Shown: positions 1-5,399 of the stretch, piece after piece
How positions within the stretch are numbered: position 1 is the stretch's first letter
How the letters are laid out: each line of letters begins with the position of its first letter
Assembly: GCA_027024125.1 (NCBI GenBank)
Contig: JALVSV010000037.1
Coordinates: 1 to 7,567 of the forward strand
Reading direction: 5' to 3'
DNA: 7,567 bases
Source: Methylothermaceae bacterium
GTDB lineage: Bacteria > Pseudomonadota > Gammaproteobacteria > Methylococcales > Methylothermaceae
Notes under the pieces: model-generated
The model's database searches: none
Seen by the model: the letters and a program-made list of their open reading frames with translations, nothing else
What the model was told of the DNA's origin: nothing
Program-made: the position numbers and the translations under genes

Positions 1-158
1 GCCACCTGGGAGACCTGAACGAACTGATGCTGGCGAGCGCCATCGTCGGTGCCGAAATGGCGATGCGAGATGTCGGCATCGACGTCAAACCAGGCAGCGG
101 CATTGCAGCAGCCATGGAATACTGGCACGAGACCGCCGCTCCGCTGCCCGGCAAGTGA
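1..158 (+). CDS. C-terminal fragment of probable serine-glyoxylate aminotransferase (5' end outside window)
   Basis: The reading frame is open from the left edge (first full codon at 3-5) to a TGA at 156-158, giving the last 51 residues of a protein that starts outside the window. The fragment begins HLGDLNELML and continues with GAEMAMRDVGI and PGSGIAAAMEY. This matches the C-terminal pattern (IGHLGD.N.LM....GVEM) of class V, PLP-dependent serine-glyoxylate and alanine-glyoxylate aminotransferases. Those enzymes pass the amino group of serine to glyoxylate, giving hydroxypyruvate and glycine in the cytoplasm. The PLP lysine and active site lie upstream and cannot be seen. The next two genes consume hydroxypyruvate and then glycerate, which supports the assignment strongly. 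A related class V aminotransferase with another substrate remains possible because only the tail is visible. Confidence 0.75.
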   Translation, partial: HLGDLNELMLASAIVGAEMAMRDVGIDVKPGSGIAAAMEYWHETAAPLPGK

Positions 159-173
159 ACCCTGCCTCCACCA

Positions 174-199
174 GGCCCGGACCGGCCAAGCTCCGGGCC
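174..199 (+). promoter_or_regulatory. Intercistronic GC-rich stem-loop upstream of the reductase gene
   Basis: GGCCCGGA (174-181) and TCCGGGCC (192-199) are perfect 8-base inverted arms with a 10-base loop. The stem lies 15 bases after the aminotransferase stop and ends 7 bases before the AGGAG ribosome-binding site of the reductase. No T-run follows it, so it is not a standard intrinsic terminator. It could stabilise the 3' end of the upstream message, cause a pause, or modulate translation of the next gene. The structure is seen directly; the role is inferred. Confidence 0.5.
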
Positions 200-206
200 C
201 CATGAC

Positions 207-211
207 AGGAG
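207..211 (+). promoter_or_regulatory. Shine-Dalgarno site that supports a TTG start
   Basis: AGGAG lies 6 bases before TTG at 218-220. The nearest upstream ATG (202) is in another frame and reads into a short stop-terminated frame. The next in-frame ATG (278) would remove the first beta strand of the reductase and has no comparable site. The TTG is therefore preferred. Confidence 0.7.
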
Positions 212-217
212 ATCATC

Positions 218-1189
218 TTGACCTGCCCCACCGTCATCCTCACCGCCCGCTGGCCTAAACCGGTGGAAGCCGAGCTCATGAGCCGTTACGACGTTACCCT
301 CAACCACGACGACCATCCCTTTTCCACCAGGGAGCTGCAACAGGCATTGAGAGATTTCGATGCGGTATGCCCGACCGTGGTCGATCCGGTCACGGCGGAG
401 GTAATCGCCACAGAACCGTTGCGCTGCCGGATTCTGGCCAATTTCGGGGTGGGCTTGAACCACATCGACCTGGAAGCGGCCCAGTCCCATGGAATCACTG
501 TCACCAACACACCTGGGGTGCTGACCGACTGTACCGCCGACCTGGCCATGACCCTGCTGTTGATGGTGGCCCGGCGAACCGGGGAAGGGGAGCGCCTTGT
601 CAGGGCGGGGAACTGGCAGGGGTGGCGACCGACCCAGTTGCTGGGCACCAAGGTCAGTGGCAAGACCCTGGGAATCATCGGCATGGGTAGAATCGGCCAG
701 GCCATGGCGAAAAGGGCAGCTCATGGTTTCGGCATGAATATACGGTACTATCATCCCAGAGCTGTGGATCCTGCCATTCTCACCGGGATGACAGCTGAAG
801 CATGTGATAGCATCGACGAGATGTTGCCACACTGCGACTTCGTTTCCCTGCATTGCCCCGGAGGAGCCGGAAACCGCCACCTAATCGATGCCCGAAGGCT
901 TCATCTGATGCCAAGCCACTGCCACCTCATCAACACCGCCCGAGGCGATGTCGTCGATACCCAGGCACTGATCCAGGCACTCAAGGAAGGACGCATCCGG
1001 GGGGCGGGGTTCGATGTCTATGAAAACGAACCCCATCTCAGCCCTGAACTGACCAGACTGGAAAACGTCGTCCTGCTACCGCACCTGGGAAGCGCGACGT
1101 CTGAAACACGCGAAGCCATGGGCTTTCGGGTCATTCAAAACCTGGACGCCTTTTTCTCTGGCCAATCACCACCGGACCGGGTCGTTTGA
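218..1189 (+). CDS. D-2-hydroxyacid dehydrogenase, probable hydroxypyruvate/glyoxylate reductase
   Basis: This 323-residue cytoplasmic protein has the normal length and layout of NAD(P)-dependent D-2-hydroxyacid dehydrogenases. It should reduce hydroxypyruvate to D-glycerate and perhaps glyoxylate to glycolate. An N-terminal substrate-domain segment contains the family pattern ANFGVGLNHID (residues 74-84). NTPGVLTD (97-104) precedes the helix leading to the Rossmann dinucleotide-binding loop GMGRIG (155-160). The catalytic trio is visible as Arg242 in NTARG, Glu271 in ENEP and His289 in LPHLGSAT. The start is a TTG with AGGAG six bases upstream. It follows a probable serine-glyoxylate aminotransferase and is followed after 3 bases by a glycerate kinase, so hydroxypyruvate is the most likely substrate. 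Family members are hard to separate on sequence alone, so the preferred substrate and the NADH or NADPH choice are inferred. The Methylobacterium-type name hprA would fit but orthology is not shown. Confidence 0.85.
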   Translation: MTCPTVILTARWPKPVEAELMSRYDVTLNHDDHPFSTRELQQALRDFDAVCPTVVDPVTAEVIATEPLRCRILANFGVGLNHIDLEAAQSHGITVTNTPGVLTDCTADLAMTLLLMVARRTGEGERLVRAGNWQGWRPTQLLGTKVSGKTLGIIGMGRIGQAMAKRAAHGFGMNIRYYHPRAVDPAILTGMTAEACDSIDEMLPHCDFVSLHCPGGAGNRHLIDARRLHLMPSHCHLINTARGDVVDTQALIQALKEGRIRGAGFDVYENEPHLSPELTRLENVVLLPHLGSATSETREAMGFRVIQNLDAFFSGQSPPDRVV

Positions 1190-1192
1190 GCC

Positions 1193-2146
1193 ATGTGGCC
1201 CGAATCACATCTACCTCTACCGAAGCAACAAATCCACACCCTGGCAGAAAAAGTGTTGCCGGAATTTCGGTCCTGTCTGCGGCGTCTGCGTATCGATGAC
1301 GACCTGACTATGGGGCTCGAATCCATCTATCTTCCACTGGCCGCCTGGATCGCCCTGCACAGGCCAGCCAAACCCATGGTCGTGGGGATCAACGGTGCCC
1401 AGGGAACAGGGAAGTCCACTCTGACCGCACTACTCACCACGATACTCACCACTTGTTTCGATTTGAGAGTATGTGGATTTTCCATCGACGATATCTATTT
1501 GACCCGCGCTGAACGGGAACATTTGGCCGCGACCATCCATCCATTGCTGCGCACCCGGGGTGTTCCTGGAACCCATGACGTGGAACTGGGCATAAAAACC
1601 CTGACTGCACTACAAAGCGCAGGTCCCGGGGACAAAACCCCCATTCCAGGGTTCGACAAGGCCCTGGATGACCGCAAACCCGTTTCTCAATGGCTTGTCT
1701 GGCAGGGAAGGGCGGATATCATCCTGTTCGAAGGCTGGTGCGTCGGAGCCCGCCCCCAACCCGACCAGGTACTGGCAACACCGATCAACGATCTGGAAAA
1801 GCTGGAAGACCCGGATGGACGTTGGCGCCGATATATCAATGAACAGCTCAAGGGCCCTTACCAGCACCTGTTTTCCTGTCTGGACCGCCTGATCATGCTC
1901 AAGGTCCCCAGCATGGAATGTGTGTTCCGCTGGCGGTTGGAACAAGAGCGCAAACTGGAGCAATCCGTACGAGCCCATCCAGATCAGCCCCTCCGGTTGA
2001 TGAACGAAACCGAACTGCGTCGCTTCATTCAACATTATGAACGTTTGACTCGCTGGATGATCGAAGAAATGCCCCAGCGGGCCGATGTGGTGCTGGAGCT
2101 GGGTAAAGACCATCAAATTCATCAAATCAAGGTCAATCGAGACTGA
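1193..2146 (+). CDS. D-glycerate 3-kinase, plant/cyanobacterial GLYK-like P-loop kinase
   Basis: The 317-residue protein belongs to the P-loop kinase group that includes plant and cyanobacterial glycerate kinase (GLYK), which phosphorylates D-glycerate to 3-phosphoglycerate with ATP. The Walker A loop is GAQGTGKS (residues 68-75). It is followed by FSIDDIYLT (96-104), TRGVPGTHD (121-129), PGFDKA (152-157) and FEGWCVGARP (179-188), the conserved run expected in this family. About 60 residues precede the P-loop, and the C-terminal half is rich in charged residues. No signal peptide or membrane segment is visible, so it should be cytoplasmic. The ATG lies 3 bases after the reductase stop with only a weak ribosome-binding site, which suggests translational coupling. 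It is unrelated in sequence to the MOFRL-type GckA and GarK/GlxK glycerate kinases. Less characterised bacterial relatives carry other kinase names, but the neighbouring hydroxypyruvate reductase makes glycerate the obvious substrate. Confidence 0.85.
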   Translation: MWPESHLPLPKQQIHTLAEKVLPEFRSCLRRLRIDDDLTMGLESIYLPLAAWIALHRPAKPMVVGINGAQGTGKSTLTALLTTILTTCFDLRVCGFSIDDIYLTRAEREHLAATIHPLLRTRGVPGTHDVELGIKTLTALQSAGPGDKTPIPGFDKALDDRKPVSQWLVWQGRADIILFEGWCVGARPQPDQVLATPINDLEKLEDPDGRWRRYINEQLKGPYQHLFSCLDRLIMLKVPSMECVFRWRLEQERKLEQSVRAHPDQPLRLMNETELRRFIQHYERLTRWMIEEMPQRADVVLELGKDHQIHQIKVNRD

Positions 2147-3000
2147 TGCCTACCATCAAACAAACATTGTTTGCTCTGTGGCAGTATCCACTGCCCCATC
2201 ATGCCCTTTCCAGGCTGGTGGGAAAACTCACACACTGCAAAATTCCCTGGCTCAAGAATCTGCTCATCCGAATGTTTGCCCAAAGGTTCGGAATCGACAT
2301 GAACGAGGCGGCCAAAGAAGATCTGGCAGACTATACCTGTTTCAATGATTTCTTCACCCGCCCTTTGAAACCTGGAGTCAGGCCACTGCCCAGAGAACAG
2401 GATCTAGTGGTCAGCCCGGTGGATGGCACAATCAGCCAGATCGGCTCGCTGACCTCCCAGTGGCTGATACAGGCCAAAGGCAGGGACTATTCAGCCAGTG
2501 CTTTGCTGGGCGATCCAGAGATGGCTGCTCGATTCGAAGATGGAGAATTTACCACCATCTATTTATCACCACGGGATTATCATCGCATCCACATGCCTTT
2601 GACAGGCACTTTGAGACGGATGCTCCATATTCCCGGACGCCTGTTTAGCGTCAATCCGGCCACAACCGAAGCGGTCGCCAATCTGTTTGCCCGCAACGAG
2701 CGGGTGGTCTGTCTTTTCGATACCGAGGCAGGCCCCATGGCCATGGTACTGGTTGGCGCATTGCTGGTCGCCAGCATCGAGACCGTCTGGCACGGGGTGG
2801 TGTCCCCCCCCACCCGGCAGACGGTCCGGCAATGGCATTATGCTGTAAACCAAATAAGGCTGCAGCAAGGGGAGGAGATGGGACGCTTCAATATGGGCTC
2901 CACCGTGATCTTGCTGTTTGCGAGGGATGCCATCCACTGGTTACAGGCTGAACCCTCCAGAAAGCTGCTTCTGGGTACACCTCTGGCTAAGATTTCTTGA
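2146..3000 (+). CDS. psd: Phosphatidylserine decarboxylase proenzyme
   Basis: The 284-residue protein is a full-length classical membrane-associated phosphatidylserine decarboxylase. It converts phosphatidylserine to phosphatidylethanolamine at the inner face of the cytoplasmic membrane. Recognisable blocks in order are FNDFFTRPLKPGVRP (66-80), SPVDG with the expected catalytic Asp93, YLSPRDYHRIHMP with the expected catalytic His149, LFSVNP, NLFARNERV, GPMAMVLVGA, SIETVW and GRFNMGSTVILLF. The proenzyme should cleave itself between Gly251 and Ser252, and Ser252 becomes the pyruvoyl group on the small alpha chain. The cleavage site reads MGST where the textbook form is LGST; the essential G-S-T is intact, so activity is expected. 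The start codon overlaps the glycerate-kinase stop (TGATG), implying coupled translation in the same transcript. It converges with the next gene, with only 25 bases between the stops and no visible terminator there. Confidence 0.97.
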   Translation: MPTIKQTLFALWQYPLPHHALSRLVGKLTHCKIPWLKNLLIRMFAQRFGIDMNEAAKEDLADYTCFNDFFTRPLKPGVRPLPREQDLVVSPVDGTISQIGSLTSQWLIQAKGRDYSASALLGDPEMAARFEDGEFTTIYLSPRDYHRIHMPLTGTLRRMLHIPGRLFSVNPATTEAVANLFARNERVVCLFDTEAGPMAMVLVGALLVASIETVWHGVVSPPTRQTVRQWHYAVNQIRLQQGEEMGRFNMGSTVILLFARDAIHWLQAEPSRKLLLGTPLAKIS

Positions 3001-3025
3001 GGCAACAGGATTCAGGCTGATTCAG

Positions 3026-4249
3026 TCAATCGGTACGTGGCACATGCGTGGATGCAGGGGTGATGAACCAGCACTCCACTCCCTGGGCACTCTTTGGGTC
3101 GATCTGATCCAGCCAGGGCCGTAACGCCCCACCCTGCTTTTTCGAAACCAGCGCCATTGCCAATCGCAACACCAGAAACAGGGTAGACAGCAACATCCAC
3201 AGTGTCACGGCTTCGAAACCCAGATCCGGCCGGCCGAAAACGAGACCCAAGGTCAAAAGAATCAGGCAGGGATTCCTGCGTGCTATGATCAAACGGTTGA
3301 TGGAATCGACAGGTTGCCAAATAAAGATACTGAAACCCGCCACAAACTTTTTGAAGACAACCTCCACCACCCGCCCCACTATGTATGCAGCAAGCAGCAG
3401 CCAGAAGGCCTGCATCACCGGCATCTTGAGTAAGACCGGCTGGTACTGGGACAACCCAAGCCCCCAGGCCAAATACCACAGGGGGGGATGAATGACATCC
3501 AATACATGGTCGAACAGATGACCGAACGGGCTCGAATCCACGGTGACCCGTGCCAGCTTGCCATCCACGGTGTCAAGAAACGTCATAACCCAGCCCAGGA
3601 CCAGCCCCATTCCGAGATAACCTGCGTAAAACAATATTCCCGCAAGGATAGCCAAAACCCAGCTCATCGCAGTGACGTGATTGGGACGGATCCCATGGTT
3701 GGCACAGAACCGTACCACATGCTCGGCAGGTTTTGGCCACAACCATTTGGTCACCAGATCGGTAATGCCTTTATATGCCTCATTGAACAGATGGTGCTCC
3801 ACCTGACTGATGTTCCCCTTGGTCAAACGAATTGCGAAAGGTGGTGACACCTTGCGCAGTTTACGTGAAATCGAAGTCCCCACTTTTTCCAGTCGTTCAG
3901 TGGCCAAGCCTGCTTCATCTTCCTGCTGGCCCGCAAGAATTTTTTCAGCCGTGGTCAATCTCTCAGGAGCGACCAAAGCCGCCACTGGGACCCCCTCTGC
4001 TTCAACAACAAGATCCAGCCTCGCTTTCCGGATCAACCCTTCGATGACCCGTTCGTCGAGAAGATAATCTGAACGCAGCAACAAAATTTTGCTTTCCTCA
4101 GAAGAACATCCAGCATCGGCTGTCCAGGGGCCAGGCGTGTCGCCCTGGCCCTGCAGGAGTTTTCGCAACACCCGGTCAATTCTTTGCTCTGGACTCAGCC
4201 CCCACACCTTTGGGCCGTCCTCACCAACTATCCGATAAAAAATGGGCAT
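3026..4249 (-). CDS. CDP-alcohol phosphotransferase with an extra soluble N-terminal domain
   Basis: This 407-residue protein ends in an integral-membrane CDP-alcohol phosphotransferase domain (about residues 160-370). The catalytic signature D-x2-DG-x2-AR-x8-G-x3-D-x3-D is complete: Asp226, Asp229-Gly230, Ala233-Arg234, Gly243, Asp247, Asp251. These residues bind two metal ions and the CDP-alcohol. Hydrophobic stretches at about 193-224, 253-267, 276-295, 324-339 and 346-367 fit the family's membrane helices. IRPNHVTAMS (187-196) is the usual lead-in. The first 160 or so residues are soluble and include ILLLRSDYLLDERVIEGL (55-72) and VPVAALV (87-93), which look like fragments of a nucleotidyltransferase fold without its LxxGxGxR loop. 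A similar order occurs in fused inositol-phosphate cytidylyltransferase/DIPP synthase proteins, but here an intact nucleotidyltransferase is separate and divergent. ATG at 4249 is chosen over the longer ORF start at 4312 because AGGAG lies 7 bases upstream. Donor and acceptor are unknown. Confidence 0.85.
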   Translation of the reverse strand: MPIFYRIVGEDGPKVWGLSPEQRIDRVLRKLLQGQGDTPGPWTADAGCSSEESKILLLRSDYLLDERVIEGLIRKARLDLVVEAEGVPVAALVAPERLTTAEKILAGQQEDEAGLATERLEKVGTSISRKLRKVSPPFAIRLTKGNISQVEHHLFNEAYKGITDLVTKWLWPKPAEHVVRFCANHGIRPNHVTAMSWVLAILAGILFYAGYLGMGLVLGWVMTFLDTVDGKLARVTVDSSPFGHLFDHVLDVIHPPLWYLAWGLGLSQYQPVLLKMPVMQAFWLLLAAYIVGRVVEVVFKKFVAGFSIFIWQPVDSINRLIIARRNPCLILLTLGLVFGRPDLGFEAVTLWMLLSTLFLVLRLAMALVSKKQGGALRPWLDQIDPKSAQGVECWFITPASTHVPRTD

Positions 4250-4256
4250 TCTTGAG

Positions 4257-4261
4257 CTCCT
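4257..4261 (-). promoter_or_regulatory. Shine-Dalgarno site deciding the start of the CDP-alcohol phosphotransferase
   Basis: On the minus strand AGGAG is followed after 7 bases by the ATG at 4249-4247 (MPIFYR...). The longer ORF beginning at 4312 has no such site, and its additional 21 residues lie in the AT-rich intergenic stretch. The shorter protein is preferred. Confidence 0.75.
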
Positions 4262-4346
4262 GTCATAAAAGTAGTCTGCAAGACAAATAGCTTTTTTGGC
4301 AAAACGCAACAAGTTCTTGGGTATGTGCCTTGTATTTGAACAACAA

Positions 4347-4352
4347 ATTATA
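4347..4352 (-). promoter_or_regulatory. Candidate sigma70 -10 box for the leftward phosphotransferase gene
   Basis: The minus strand reads TATAAT, a perfect -10 consensus. GTGACC, 4 of 6 matches to TTGACA, lies 18 bases upstream at 4371-4376. Transcription would begin near 4340 and give a leader of about 90 bases before the ATG at 4249. The box lies in an AT-rich patch, where chance matches are common. Confidence 0.4.
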
Positions 4353-4440
4353 TATTCTTCTATGGCATCTGGTCACATTGCAGCCGATCATTTTTGCCAT
4401 GCGGAGATAAACCGTCAGAAATAAGGCTCGGAAGCTACTT

Positions 4441-4460
4441 TTGTTGCCATTTGCCAACAA
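4441..4460. promoter_or_regulatory. Operator-like inverted repeat upstream of the cytidylyltransferase gene
   Basis: TTGTTG (4441-4446) and CAACAA (4455-4460) are perfect inverted arms separated by 8 bases. With one mismatch the arms extend to 8 bases each (TTGTTGCC against GCCAACAA). The element lies 40 bases upstream of the start codon at 4500, within the divergent control region. It resembles a dimeric repressor site in size, but no regulator gene is in the window. An RNA hairpin in the leader is the alternative. Confidence 0.35.
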
Positions 4461-4481
4461 TATTACACATTTATACCCAAT

Positions 4482-4490
4482 GGAGAAAGG
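4482..4490 (+). promoter_or_regulatory. Shine-Dalgarno site of the cytidylyltransferase gene
   Basis: GGAGAAAGG lies 9 bases before the ATG at 4500. The purine-rich site fixes the start directly before the nucleotide-binding loop MKAIILSAGQGSR, the usual N-terminus of this family. Confidence 0.7.
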
Positions 4491-4499
4491 GGCAGTAGT

Positions 4500-5279
4500 A
4501 TGAAAGCCATTATTCTCAGCGCCGGCCAAGGCTCCAGGCTTTTGCCGATGACTTCCGACAAACCCAAATGCACGCTCCGCCTCGAGGGGAAAACGGTCAT
4601 TGAATGGCAGATAGACGCCCTCAACCAAAACGGTATCGACGATATCGTCGTGGTCACCGGATACAGGTCTGATAAAGTTCATAGGCTGTTGGACAGACGA
4701 TACGGCAAAGACACCATCAAAGTGGTTTTCAATCCTTTCTTCGAAGTCGCTGACAATCTTGCCAGCTGCTGGATGGTCAGGGAGGAAATGACCGGGGATT
4801 TCTTGTTAATCAATGGCGACACCCTGTTCGAGCCCGGAGTGGCCCAAACGCTTCTCTCGAACCCACAACAACCCATCACCTTGGCGAGAGACCACAAACC
4901 CCATTACGATGAAGATGACATGAAGCTGATACTGGACAGCGACCGGCTTTTATCGATCGGCAAGAAACTCCCTCTCGATCAGGTAAATGGGGAATCGATC
5001 GGCATGATCCGCTTTGATTCTGATGGCGGACGATTGTTTCGCAGCACCATTGAGCGTTGCATGCTGGACCCCGCGGCCCTGGAGCGTTGGTATCTCTCTG
5101 TCATTGACGAGATCGCAGCTGAAACCGATGCTGTCTGGACCGCTTCAATAGAAGGCCTGGACTGGGCGGAAATCGACTATCCTTTGGACCTCAAGCATGC
5201 CGAAACCATGGTCAGTGGCTGGGACTGGGGAACCGGGGAATGGATCGGCGAAGCGGATATTCATACAGGCACCCGCTGA
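4500..5279 (+). CDS. Nucleotidyltransferase, phosphocholine cytidylyltransferase-like family
   Basis: The 259-residue soluble protein has the sugar-nucleotidyltransferase (GT-A/Rossmann-like) fold. The nucleotide-binding loop LSAGQGSRL is at residues 6-14, followed by the conserved KPK (21-23). NPFFEVADNLASCWMVREEM (78-97) is typical of the LicC-like phosphocholine cytidylyltransferase group. LLINGD (102-107) supplies the metal-binding Asp107, and DWAEIDYPLDL (221-231) supplies the second, probably Asp226. It should join a phosphorylated small alcohol to CTP, giving a CDP-alcohol and pyrophosphate. The divergent neighbour is an enzyme that uses CDP-alcohols, so the pair probably forms a short head-group activation and transfer route. 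Family members act on phosphocholine, inositol phosphate, aminoethylphosphonate or sugar phosphates, so neither the substrate nor CTP preference can be assigned. No choline kinase, inositol-phosphate synthase or phosphonate gene is in the window to settle it. Confidence 0.82.
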   Translation: MKAIILSAGQGSRLLPMTSDKPKCTLRLEGKTVIEWQIDALNQNGIDDIVVVTGYRSDKVHRLLDRRYGKDTIKVVFNPFFEVADNLASCWMVREEMTGDFLLINGDTLFEPGVAQTLLSNPQQPITLARDHKPHYDEDDMKLILDSDRLLSIGKKLPLDQVNGESIGMIRFDSDGGRLFRSTIERCMLDPAALERWYLSVIDEIAAETDAVWTASIEGLDWAEIDYPLDLKHAETMVSGWDWGTGEWIGEADIHTGTR

Positions 5280-5330
5280 TCTGGCGACCACCCGTAATCA
5301 CGACAACAAGCCATCTGGCACGTGCATTAA

Positions 5331-5363
5331 CGGCATCTTGCAACATGCAGGCTGCCGTTTCAT
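5331..5363. terminator. Stem-loop between convergent genes, possible terminator
   Basis: CGGCA (5331-5335) pairs with TGCCG (5353-5357). After one mismatch, CTTGCA (5337-5342) pairs with TGCAGG (5346-5351), including one G-U pair, around an ACA loop. The plus strand continues TTTCATTTC, a weak T-rich tail suiting the cytidylyltransferase transcript, which ends at 5279. The hairpin also lies 43 bases beyond the stop of the leftward operon, so it might act in both directions. The imperfect T-run limits confidence. Confidence 0.5.
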
Positions 5364-5399
5364 TTCAGACGGGACACACCTCAAGCCGTTTCTCTCTTC

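Larger units (their letters stand above)
4250..4499. other. AT-rich divergent intergenic control region
   Basis: This 250-base gap separates the leftward phosphotransferase from the rightward cytidylyltransferase. It is visibly richer in A and T than the flanking genes and contains a perfect leftward TATAAT, an inverted repeat at 4441-4460, and the ribosome-binding sites of both genes. I see no convincing rightward -35/-10 pair. Reading frames across it have no recognisable protein, and no tRNA or riboswitch was recognised. Confidence 0.6.

Noticed and set aside
202..258. ATG at 202 as an alternative start before the reductase gene
   Set aside because: It is out of frame with the reductase and its short frame stops at 258. 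The AGGAG at 207-211 is placed to serve the TTG at 218.
1610..2125. Minus-strand 171-residue frame inside the glycerate kinase gene
   Set aside because: It is a shadow of the kinase coding frame and shows no conserved motif of its own.
2110..2128. Short direct repeat of ATCAAAT near the end of the kinase gene
   Set aside because: It is two copies only, inside coding sequence, and best explained by the repeated residues Ile-His-Gln-Ile.
2804..2811. Run of eight C within psd, and a run of seven G at 3481-3487 in the phosphotransferase gene, as phase-variable tracts
   Set aside because: Both encode conserved-looking Pro codons in intact frames, are short for slippage switches, and sit in housekeeping-type genes.
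4250..4312. Longer start of the phosphotransferase at 4312 (21 more residues)
   Set aside because: The internal ATG at 4249 has AGGAG at 7-base spacing, while the longer start lacks one and lies in AT-rich intergenic sequence.
4263..4682. Minus-strand 139-residue frame overlapping the start of the cytidylyltransferase
   Set aside because: It has no recognisable motif and is antisense to a well-supported gene and its control region.
5318..5325. Palindrome GCACGTGC as a regulator site
   Set aside because: It is eight bases long and lies between convergent gene ends, where no promoter is expected; chance is sufficient.
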